Assembly (NCBI GenBank): GCA_029834535.1
Contig: JAQMWT010000490.1
Span: forward strand, 24,547 to 88,546
DNA from: Chrysophaeum taylorii
Taxonomy: Eukaryota > Sar > Pelagophyceae > Pelagomonadales > Pelagomonadaceae
Length of the DNA stretch: 64,000 nucleotides
Direction: 5' to 3'
Shown: piece by piece, positions 55,724 to 64,000 of the stretch
Position numbering within the stretch: position 1 is the stretch's first letter
Layout of the letters: each line of letters starts with the position of its first letter
Translations under genes and position numbers: made by a program
Notes under the pieces: model-generated
Told to the model about the DNA's origin: nothing
The model's database searches: none
What the model saw: only the letters and a program-made list of their open reading frames with translations

Positions 55724-56026
55724 GAGGACGGCGCTAGATGGGTCACTAAAGGTGTTAACCTTGGTCTTGGGATCTTGTTGAGCCGGAGTGGGAGGCGGAG
55801 CCGCAGCAGCGACGGTAGGTGGTGGCAGCATGGCGTTGAGTTGCGCTTGGAGAGCTTGGACGCGAGCATCGTTGTCTTGTTTTTGCGCTAGCATCTCTTC
55901 TGAGTGGCCAACTCTTTTTTGAAGTTCTTGGTTGGTTGGTATTTTGCCTTGGTTCAGGAACGTCAGGGAGCGATACTCTTCTGGAAATCCTGATACTCTG
56001 CTGATACCGGGACTGGGCCCATAACC

Positions 56027-56219
56027 TAGAGAACAGTAATATCAACTGTGATACCCTTCAGCAGAATCGAGAGCAGTGGCATTCTGTTCTCGTTTCTGTC
56101 TCTACAACGAGAACAGCCGGTGTGAATAACACAGAGTTTTCTTAAATCAAACGGTGGTAAAGTTTAGGACTAGCCCTAGAATAGGGGGTACTAACCCTAA
56201 TTCAGATTTTCTATCTCTA
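56027..56219 (-). repeat. 5' LTR of A5 (family A)
   Basis: 193 bp from TAGAGATAGAAAATCTG to ATTACTGTTCTCTA on the minus strand, followed inside by GGGCCCAGTCCCGGTATC. Its outer edge at 56220 continues into family-B coding sequence (GTGAGATGAAGTTC), so A5 or a recombination event truncated B2 here. Confidence 0.8.
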
Positions 56220-56220
56220 G

Positions 56221-57609
56221 TGAGATGAAGTTCCGCGCGGGTGGAGACCAGTTCGCCGGCTTGGATGGCGAGCTGGGCAGTGGCGAAAGCTAGGGCGGCG
56301 TCGGTTATGGTGAGTTTGGTGGCTGTGGAGGGCAAAGCGTCGTCCTTGCGAATGAGCATGGCCTTGGTTGCGGCCAAGTCGGCGGTTTGGGAGCGGAATG
56401 CAACCTGAGTGGTGGCCAACTCGCGTTGGAGCGCAGACGGAGGTGCATTGGAACTTTGAGAAAGGAGGTGGAGTGTTGCTTGGGTGGAGACGGGGGAATG
56501 GTCGTAGCCTTGTATTTCTTATTCACGCGGGTGGAGATGAAAATCGGGGGGACAGCAACTTTCGAAAGGTGATGAAGGTCGGTCAGGATGGTCCGATGGT
56601 TGGGCGGCAGTAGCCTGAGCCGCGGAAGGAGCTGGGGTAGGAATGGAAGTGCTGGGGCCGTCGTGGCCGTAGGTGGCATGGTCTTGTGGGTGGAGATGAA
56701 AGTCTCGAGGAGAATGACTCGCGGAAGATGATGGATATCGGACAGGAGAGTCTGACGGTGGGGCGGCAGGATCTTGAGCCGCGGTGGGGGCTTGGTAAGG
56801 GATGGCGGTGCCGGGGCCGTCATGGCCGTAGGTGGCATGATCATCGGGAAGGAAATGAGTGTTGCTGCGAAGGGGTTGACGAGGATGTTGGGGAACTTGA
56901 ATAGATGGTGAAGTGGGAGTCGCCGAGAGTGGGGAGTTAGGCTCCAGTGAAGGAGGTGGAGGCTCCCGTGGGGTTGGTGGAGTGAAGAGATTATTGTTGA
57001 GTGGTGGTGGTGGTGGAGTGTTCAACATTGCTGGTGGAATATTCGAACAATGTGGAGTGTCCTCGTGAATGTGGGGTGTGCCAGGTTGTGGAGTAACCTT
57101 GGCGATGCCTGGGTCCGGAGGGAAGGCAGTGGGGTCTGAGACTTTGCCATGGGGTGTTTGACATCCGGTGGGGTTGTCGGTAGGAGGTGGGTTCTGTTTG
57201 TGTTCGGGAACATTTTGAACAGCAGGAGGGGGTGACCATCGAAATGATCGGGTCTTGGGTCGCGACTTCGTGAGAAGTTTGCTTGAGGGGGGTTGCCGTA
57301 AGAACAGCTGGTTGAGGAGCTTGTTCAAGTTGCTCGTCTTGATCGAGCTGCACGTTTTGATCGAGTTGCTCGTCGTGAGCTGCGCTTGCGGCAACGTATT
57401 TTGCGGCGAGCGCAGCATTTTCGGCAGAGTGTTTGGCTCTGAGATTAGCGAAAACAGTGTCTATCAGTGTCGATCCGCGTGTCGATCCATTTATAGAAAT
57501 CAGTTTCGAACTGTTGCAAATCAGCTTGGGGCTGGTGCCAGTGAGCTTGTTGTGTAGCGAACTGCTTCGCTGATTCCAGACTCGGGACTTGTGGGTCGTG
57601 AGTCGCCAT
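56221..57609 (-). pseudogene. Gag-like coiled-coil/proline-rich protein of element B2 (truncated)
   Basis: Starts at the ATG complementary to 57607-57609 with the same MATHDPQVPSLES N-terminus as B1 and B3. A stop follows at 57445. The Gln-Leu-Asp-Gln-Asp repeats and the Pro-rich part are in two further frames, so at least two frameshifts are present. It keeps both DHATYGHDGP repeats, a TAA at about 56519 and the LAATKAMLIRKDDAL coiled coil, and is then cut at 56220 by the A5 LTR. Compared with B1 the Pro-rich segment is well conserved, which argues that it was coding in the ancestor. Confidence 0.6.
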
Positions 57610-57831
57610 GTTGTCGGGGTTGCGTTTTGCGCGTTGTTGTTTGCCTTTCACACTTTTCACACTTTGTTCACCAGTAGCAAGCGATGAGACTTGACTACGG
57701 TCTTTAGAACTTTCAGGAACTTCAGGAGATTGCTCTTACCTGGAAATCCTGGGTCTTTGTCCGAGACGTTTATCGAGATCGATGTCTTTCGGAGGGACGT
57801 TTCTCTACCAGTACCCGACTGGGTCCAAACC

Positions 57832-58020
57832 TAGAGACAGGAAAAATTCACTGTGCCCCTGGTAGAGAATGATGGCAGTGGTAGTGCCGTCTTTAACGCC
57901 CTGTCTCTAACGACACAAAGAGCGGCACGGTGTTCGACACAGTGATTTTATTGGTTGTTGGGTGTGAGTGTGATTGAGAGGGGGGGGGGTACTAACCCTA
58001 AATCAAATTTTCTATCTCTA
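57832..58020 (-). repeat. LTR, family B (5' LTR of B2)
   Basis: 189 bp, TAGAGATAGAAAATTTG to a slightly altered end (CCTGTCTCTA). It is followed inward by TTTGGACCCAGTCGGG and the conserved leader, which has CAGGTAAGAGC near 57745 on the minus strand. Its outer edge abuts element E without a recognisable target duplication. Confidence 0.8.
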
Positions 58021-60895
58021 CCGACCGAACATGACCGCTACACTCAAGCGTTACTTGAGTCGTGCAAACTATTTGAGGCGCGCTCTTCTAGCAACCAAAC
58101 TAGTGAGGATGCTATGAGACTCACGGATCCAAACGACGTTCATCCATTATTGGAATATTTGCTTCAAGTCTTTAATGACTCGAAGTATACCTCGCAACGT
58201 CGCTTGGATACGCCAGCTTATTGGATCCCTTATATTCCTGGCACTACTTCATCACCACCCCCCAAAGTTCTCTTATTGGACACCATCGAGGAATCACAAT
58301 AAAGCTTATAGAATACTTATTCCCCCTTAGCTACTGCTGCTGGTGATTCTAGCTTCAATGCACGAAAACTAAGGAATGCAAAAAACAAAGCTTCTTCGAT
58401 TTCGCCTCGCGACACTTCTTACTATCGCCCGCCTAGTAACTATAACACAGGTGGGGGCACTAGCTACGATCGTGCCCTATATCCTAGGATCACTGATCTT
58501 CGCTCTCGTTCGAGTATGCCTTTAATGGGGCGGGCCTCCTACCAGACTGAGCGCTCGAGGCACTTATTTCGCAAACTGCCAGACGGGAATCCGAGTCCGT
58601 CTGCTGAGGTAAAGACTGTGCAGGATGACATGAAGGCCCTTGACAATGACGAAGCGGCCACTGTGCATCGTTACATGTCGCCAGTCGACTCTATGTCCGA
58701 CGCTGTCGAGAACCTTCTCGACAATCCTTCAGAGTCTACTTCGGATTCTCCCCCAGCTGCTTATGTTCCTACAGCGCCCCCCAATGATGCGGAGCAGAGG
58801 GGGACTGCTGATACGGAAACACTTTCCAGGCATTTCTGACTATCGGTGAAGATGATGTGGACAAGCTGCCTAAGCCTTTATTGCAACATATCAGTGCTAA
58901 GACCGCGCAAGCTGTAATACGTCGCAACAATCAGGATGACACTTCCAAACCTGATAAGAAGAAAGCTGAGGACCAAGAAGAATAGGAGGAGGAGGAAACT
59001 GCGCCTCCCAAGTCCATCCCCAAGCTTACTACTGGTCTTATCCTGTTGGTTACGCCCTCCGAAAAAGGGGAGGTCTTCATTACCAAGTATAGTTTCGGTC
59101 GGACGTCCACTCATGTGTGTTACTCCCTTATACTGCAGCTTTATACTGAGTACCACTTGCCATCTATGTGCACACCTGGATATGCCGACAGCTGTGCATC
59201 TCACCATGTGGTGAATTTCCGTCGGTACGCGGACCCACTCCACATTGTGAAGTTACCCGATTCGCTGTCGCCCACGATTCAGACTGCTACTAATACACAC
59301 GGGACTTCCACGCTCTGATCACTCGCATTGTGATCCCGACTCTTCTATAACCACCCGGAAGTTGGGTATGTCAAATTGGATGTCTCTATCTATTCACCTA
59401 CGCGAAATGAGACTCTTGATTAGCTTGCCGCAGTGGAACGAAGATAAGCCTGCCTTTCATCTCCATTATCGGAAATACAAAGGCAAATCCATCGTTACTA
59501 GCGACATCGATGAGAACGAGCGAATTCCTCTTTACAGATTGGAGAACATGCTTCCCACTCTTCCAGCATGTTCGCTGCAACAAGCTAAAGCACGAGAGAT
59601 TGAATTAAGATCTTCACAATTCAAGCTTCATCTCTTAAATGGAAAAAGAGAGAAGCAAGGGTTTTATGCCAAGCTCCTTGAAAGCGTTATTCTCGTTCCT
59701 TTGTACAAGGTATCCTGCCGAGCATGTACAACCAACACCTGCATATTCGCAAGAAGTTGCCACCGCCTCGATGACGAAAATTTAACCCACGACACCTGCA
59801 TACTGTTACTTCCGATTCTAGTTCTCGTGCTCCTACCGTGATACTTCTTTGTGCTGGTCTGTAAACTCCTGCGTTCTTGGCATGCGTTACTAATGACTTG
59901 CGACTCAACGTAAATGTCAAAGTTATCGTTGAAAGCGGTGAAACCCTTACGCACATGCTTCGATCTCGCTCTAGGATTTCTATTGATAAATTTACATCTC
60001 TTCCCAGATCCCCTACATATCGTCGCAGAGCCTCTGAACTGAAGGAACGATCAAAGTACTACACGGAGATCGTAGAGTTGACCGCTCAAGCATGAATCTT
60101 AGTGTGATCAACGGGAGAGCCATGTGGACTCAAATCTTTCCAGATGTCTTCCATACATCAATACAGCACATATAGCGCATATAGTCGTACTGGGTGAGTC
60201 CGCATGACTACGGCGGAATTGGAGACTCAAATTATGCTATTTACACGGCTCCACTCTCAGAAAACTTTGGAGCAGCCCTCGCAAGAAGACACGAACCATG
60301 TGTCCTATTTCTTATTGGGCTTCAACACAAACTCTAAACAACCTTGGCTAGTATGACTCTCCGATTGAGTCAAAGCCTTCGTGTTGTTATACAATGCTTT
60401 TGGACGTTTGTTTCCAAAGACAACCACAAAATCTGTGTCCTTTCGCATTACTGTTTTCGAAAGTAACCAAACTCCACACAGTATTTCTGAACAAGTCCTC
60501 AACAACACCTATCTAATACATCACAGGTGGTAGACATACTGGTGGCGATATCCCCGTCACCAACCAAAGCTCCAAATAAAATGCAGCCGAATGCTTTTGG
60601 TGAAACTTATACTCTCCAATCGAACGACAGTTCTGTCGAGAAGACTGGTGTTTTGGAACCGGCAACAGGATTTATTTGTCCTGCCAAGCCTATCACCACC
60701 CCTTGAAAAGGCCGATACTCGTCGCTTGATTAGTCCCTTGTCTCTCGCAGTTGTCGAGTCCGCAAGATTCTCTTATGCACTATCCCAAACAAGATTATCT
60801 CGAGGTTATCGACCGAACTTTGCTTTGGCTGATTTGCACATGTCTCAAAGCAGGTACTTGGGCTATATCACCTCCAGTGATAGAAAAATGGCGCA
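58021..60895 (+). pseudogene. Degenerate copia-type gag-protease, different family (element E)
   Basis: Plus-strand pieces read as one decayed polyprotein. A gag-like stretch (HDRYTQALLESCKLF; DPNDVHPLLEYLLQVFND) runs to a stop near 58300. A Ser/Tyr/Arg-rich stretch follows to about 58838, then an acidic Lys-rich segment with a TAG near 58985. Next is PGYADSCASHHVVNF with the protease Asp at 59187-59189, a D-[ST]-x-A-S-x-H signature typical of copia proteases. A later open frame (59362-59841) contains LHYRKYKGKSIVTSD and IPLYRLENM and may be the protease/integrase linker. From about 59850 to 60895 only short frames remain. No methyltransferase motif is seen. Confidence 0.5.
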
Positions 60896-60958
60896 AAGAG
60901 GCTCAGGATTCATGAGGCACCGTCCTCCATCGCAACCGCAGTCGGCGATCAGGGTAGG
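60896..60958 (-). mobile_element. SINE-like element, subfamily 1, head fragment
   Basis: Only about the first 60 bp of the element (complement: CCTGATCGCCGACTGCGG to GAGGACGGTGCCTCATG), wedged between element E and a truncated family-B LTR. It nearly duplicates 61643-61704. Confidence 0.6.
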
Positions 60959-61116
60959 GGTATTGGGTTAGCCCCTTAACCTACACTCACACTAAAACAA
61001 CCCCAAATCGCTGTGTCGAACACCGTGCTGCTCTTTGTGTCGTTAGAGGACAGGACGAAAGCAGCAAGACCACTGCCATTGCCCTACCAGAGCACAGTGA
61101 TTTTTACTGTTCTCTA
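60959..61116 (+). repeat. LTR, family B, 5'-truncated (LTR of B3)
   Basis: Plus-strand LTR missing its TAGAGATAGAAA start and ending TTTTACTGTTCTCTA at 61116. It is followed by TTTGGACCCAGTCCGG and a leader in which a block of about 55 bp is tandemly repeated (TTTCCAGGTAAGCGC, then TTTCCAGGTAAGAGC). Confidence 0.7.
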
Positions 61117-61343
61117 GGTTTGGACCCAGTCCGGTACGGTAGAGAAACGTCCTCCGAAAGACATCGATCTCGATCAACGTCTCGGACACTGGATTTCCAG
61201 GTAAGCGCAATATCCCGAAGTTCACTCGATCGACGTCTGGACAAAGACTCATTTCCAGGTAAGAGCAATCTCCTGAAGTTCCGGCGAGTTTTAAGACCGT
61301 AGTCAAGTCTCATAGCTTGCTACTGGTGAACAAGTGTGAAACA

Positions 61344-61704
61344 AACTAACTAACTAACTTCAGACCTCTCCCGAGCATGGGAGCCAGGCCGGACCGACAG
61401 GTGCCAGTCCGGAATCACGGGCCTGTAGACGAGGAGCGCCGAAAGGTCGGTCGGCGGAGAGTGACCATCAAGCTTGTCGCCATGCGACGAAGAGACCGCG
61501 ATGTGACTGACAACCAACTCGTCGATAACCTTCCGTCTTCGCCCCCCGGCCATACCCCGTCCCACTGCGAACGTTCCGGCTGCCAACCGGCCCGCCCGGG
61601 AGGCGAATAGGTGCCAACCTACGCCGGGAGGGCGGATGCCCTCGCAAGGCTCAGGATTCTTGAGGCACCGTCCTCCATCGCAACCGCAGTCGGCGATCAG
61701 GGTA
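61344..61704 (-). mobile_element. SINE-like element, subfamily 1, in the B3 leader
   Basis: Interrupts the leader between GTGTGAAA and AGGCAACCAACAACGCGC, which are adjacent in B2 (GTGTGAAAGGCAAACAAC). It has a (CTAA)n left edge and a full head at the right. No clear target duplication beyond a few A residues. Confidence 0.75.
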
Positions 61705-61754
61705 AGGGTATATAAAAGGCAACCAACAACGCGCAAAACGCAACCTCAAAAACG

Positions 61755-62440
61755 ATGGCGACTCACGACCCACAAGTCCCGAGTCTGGAATCAGCGAAGC
61801 CATTCGCTACACCACAAGACCCACAAGCTTTCTGGCAGCCGCCCAAACAGCGCCTAGATGATATTTTAAAGGATCGCCGCTGATCACGCTGTTCTCAGAG
61901 CCAACACGCTGCCGACTATGCTGCGCTCGCCGCGAAAATCGAAGCTCAAGACGAGCAACTCGATCAAGACGAGCAACTCGATCAAGACATGCAACTCGAT
62001 CAAGACGAGCAATTTGAACAAGCTCCCCACAAGCTGTTCTTCCGGCAACTCGCCTCAAGCAAAAGCAAACTTCTCACGAAGTCGCGACCCAAGACCCGAT
62101 CATCTCGATGGTCACCCCCCTCATCCCGACAACCCCACCGGATATCAAACACCCCACGGCAAAGTCTCAGACCCACTGCCTTCCCTCCGGACCCAGGCAT
62201 AGCCAAGGTTACTCCACAACCTGGCACACCCCCATTCACTAGGACACTCCACCTTGTTCGAATATCGCACCAGCAATGTTGAACACCCACCACCACCACC
62301 ACTAAACATATCCTTCACTCCACCAACCCCACGGAGCCAACTCTTCTTTCACTGGAGCCTAACTCCCCACTATCGGCGACTCCGACCCCTCCCAAGCCAC
62401 CATCTATTTCAAGTTCCCCAACATCCTCGTTGAGGCGGCA
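61755..62440 (+). pseudogene. Gag-like protein of element B3 (truncated, frameshifted)
   Basis: ATG at 61755 opens MATHDPQVPSLESAKPFATP and stops at 61879-61881. Sequence continues in other frames with four Gln-Leu-Asp-Gln-Asp-type units (about 61945-62020; 18-bp DNA repeat GAGCAACTCGATCAAGAC), the Pro-rich part and LEPNSPLSATPTP. Homology ends near 62440. It has one more 18-bp unit than B1 and B2. Confidence 0.6.
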
Positions 62441-62760
62441 ACTCCCGCTTTCCTAAGGCTTTACCCTTCTTCTAGGGCCCCCTTATCAGGGGCACCCTAC
62501 CTCCCTTGATGATGTCATTTCTTTATGACATCATCTCCCCTTTTTCCGTGATATGTGTCACCCTGATTTCTGTGTGTTCGATAACGCCTAACATATAAAG
62601 CAACAGCCAATCCTCAAGTTGGAGGACCAGGCACGGAGGTTGTTTGTTGTGTGGCGGGAGAACGGCCATCCTCGTCCACGTGACTCCACCAAGGGCACGG
62701 ACGCGAGCGGCGAGCCCGATTCGAAGGCACGCAGGTAGCCCCTAAACTTCCTCCCTTACG
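62441..62760 (+). promoter_or_regulatory. Putative LTR/promoter region of element F
   Basis: Contains the hairpin GCCCCCTTATCAGGGGC (62478-62494) and a perfect 11-bp inverted repeat GATGATGTCAT / ATGACATCATC at 62508-62518 and 62525-62535. A TATA-like TATAAAG lies at 62594-62600. The half-sites TGATGTCA/TGACATCA resemble bZIP-type binding sites (inference). This resembles an LTR U3/R region, but no second LTR is in the window. Confidence 0.35.
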
Positions 62761-64000
62761 CCACAGGTGGTGGAGGAATTATCGAGATTCGAGCGACTAT
62801 ATCGGTCGCGCGACGAACGTGTGCATCTGAGTTCTACACGGTCCGGACAAGCCGTGCGCGCCCTGATCAAGCGCGCCGACACAGGAATTCCAGAAGGACC
62901 ACTGCCGTGGGAAAGTTCCCCGGCCGGATACGTTAGTCGTCGGAAGTGACGACGCGCGATTCGGTGTAGCCAACGCGCAACCGGTGTACCGCTGCGCAGG
63001 CGAGCGGAGTGAGATCGCAACTCACTGATAAGGCATTGACTGCCGGGCAGAGACGAATTCTGCCGCCCACCGGATGATAGATTTTGTCGGTGGAAGACGC
63101 ACGCAACGACGATATTACGCGTGTCGTGGACGAGTAGAAGTCCCAGAGTCGAAGGAACACGAGAACGACGACGACTCAACCATTTTGGACCCGCTCTGAT
63201 CTCGGCCGATTAGAACGAGCCAGAGCGATATGGAAGAAATGATGCTATGCGTCGAGCAGCACGATATGACGAACCGCCAAGCCGTCAGGATGAGACGAGC
63301 GAGGGGAACGATGATGATGATACTGATTATGATGATGAGGAAGAAGAGCTGAACTACAACGGCGATGAACTGCCGAGGGCGCCGCCGGCGAGACAACCGG
63401 CAGCCCATCCAGAACGTGCGCGAGGTGATGAACCACCGAATGTTGCAAGATTTACAAAGCCCATTTACGCGAGATACGCGAGCGAAAAATAAGCGCGCAC
63501 AAGAAATCTCTCTCCCATCCAGATGAAGAAGAAGAGATACGGCGAGAATCGCTACACCGGAAGAAGATAAAAATAATGCAAGAGCAAATGCGGCACGAAC
63601 ACGCTCGATTAGATAAAATACACGAGCAAGTGACGATGGTTGACCCGCGAGAGGGATAAATTGCGTACGCCGAGTCGCCCGAGGCGAGCGAGCAGCCTGG
63701 AGGGAGAAATTCCGACCCTCGGAGGTACCGCCGCCCACGCGAACGCGAGCGAAAGTTAGGAAGCCGCGCGACGACGACGACGAAGAGTCGTCGAGATGAC
63801 CGAAAACCGTCGTTAAACTACGAGCAAGAGCAATCCAAGTCGAAGGAGCTCCACCCAAACCAAAATCCACACAGATCGGAGAAATCTGACCGAAACGTCG
63901 TTTTAAACTACGGGCCGAAGACGACAACCGCTTCTGACCCGGGGTCGCCCACGTTGGTGGACGAGATGATTGTCGTCAGCTGACACAACCCTCGCCGGTG
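62761..64000 (+). other. Internal region of element F or host sequence, function unknown
   Basis: Plus-strand sequence rich in Asp, Arg and Glu codons: an open frame of 81 codons at 63247-63492 (GNDDDDTDYDDEEEELNYNG) and a 60-codon frame at 62767-62949. The 63500-63660 stretch reads Lys/Arg/Glu-rich but with stops. The minus strand has a 270-codon frame (63927-63115) whose hydrophobic run is just the complement of the GATGATGAT tract, so I do not support it. A gag-like acidic protein is possible. Confidence 0.3.

Larger units (their letters stand above)
54631..55945 (-). pseudogene. Gag remnant of A5, start codon lost, two SINE insertions
   Basis: The homologue of the gag start reads ATACCAACCAACC, so ATG has become ATA. 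The reading frame TNQELQKRVGHSEEML, PPTPAQQDPKTKVNTFSD is broken by a SINE at 55335-55723. It resumes, is broken again by a SINE at 54862-55224 inside PETGI, then gives TQYFLQGFYAWDSVLR, the intact form of the site that carries TAG in A1 and A4. Confidence 0.6.
51632..56219 (-). mobile_element. Copia-type retrotransposon A5, LTR to LTR with an internal deletion
   Basis: Both LTRs are present (56027-56219 and 51632-51826). Internally gag is followed directly by the IN-RT linker: after LQELKD-like gag sequence near 54630 the frame enters KELDPTPAADS. Most of gag, protease, methyltransferase and integrase are therefore gone. Two SINEs sit in gag. RT and RNase H remain. No matching target duplication is visible at the LTR edges; the right edge lies in family-B sequence. 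Confidence 0.75.

Noticed and set aside
63115-63927. 270-codon minus-strand frame with apparent membrane segments
   Set aside because: The hydrophobic run is the complement of a GATGAT repeat on the plus strand; there is no start context or homology support.

Overview
The window looks like a repeat-dominated stretch of a eukaryotic nuclear genome. Its kinds of repeat are LTR retrotransposons of the Ty1/copia type, short 5'-truncated SINE-like elements with target-site duplications, minisatellites and a GC-rich tandem array. I find no bacterial operons, rRNA, canonical tRNA, CRISPR or confident single-copy host gene. The host cannot be named from the sequence. Captured cytosine methyltransferases in retrotransposons are known to me from algae and dinoflagellates, so a protist or alga is a reasonable guess only.

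Layout. 1-4462: a minus-strand LTR element (family B) with a coiled-coil/proline-rich gag-like ORF and no visible polymerase. 4463-25815: a higher-order repeat array built from a tRNA-like module (T), a TATA-containing module (P), a C/G-run palindrome module (Q), a T-rich spacer (U), a CpG-rich block of about 1.1 kb (G) and a short linker (V). The array is interrupted by a second repeat family (C), including a 2-kb inverted pair at 21005-23038, and by SINEs. 25816-29255: a segment bounded by 54-bp direct repeats and carrying a long alanine-rich minus-strand ORF (D). 29921-56219: five broken copies (A1-A5) of one copia family, shuffled head-to-head and nested with family-B fragments, solo LTRs and SINEs. 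56221-62440: two more family-B copies flanking a different degenerate copia element (E). 62441-64000: a possible further LTR element (F).

Main result. Family A carries a C5-cytosine DNA methyltransferase domain in its polyprotein, between the aspartic protease and the integrase. Motifs II-IV, VI, VIII and IX/X can be read directly, including the Pro-Cys-Gln catalytic motif and Glu-Asn-Val. The order is gag, protease, methyltransferase, integrase, reverse transcriptase, RNase H, about 9 kb between LTRs of about 195 bp that start TAGAGA and end TCTCTA. A1 has the whole methyltransferase but with a nonsense codon, frameshifts and a SINE insertion. A3 has the N-terminal catalytic part. A2 has lost the catalytic half by deletion and keeps motif IX/X. 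A5 lacks the domain.

How the parts relate. Families A, B and C-type LTRs share the TAGAGA/TCTCTA termini, and A and B share the sequence just inside the 3' LTR. Family B lacks pol and may therefore have been mobilised in trans by family A (inference). The SINE insertions give a relative clock: one sits inside the A1 methyltransferase with an empty site in A3, and one was carried along in a 2387-bp tandem duplication of the array. Every pol-like ORF here is broken, so all open frames should be read as pseudogenes.
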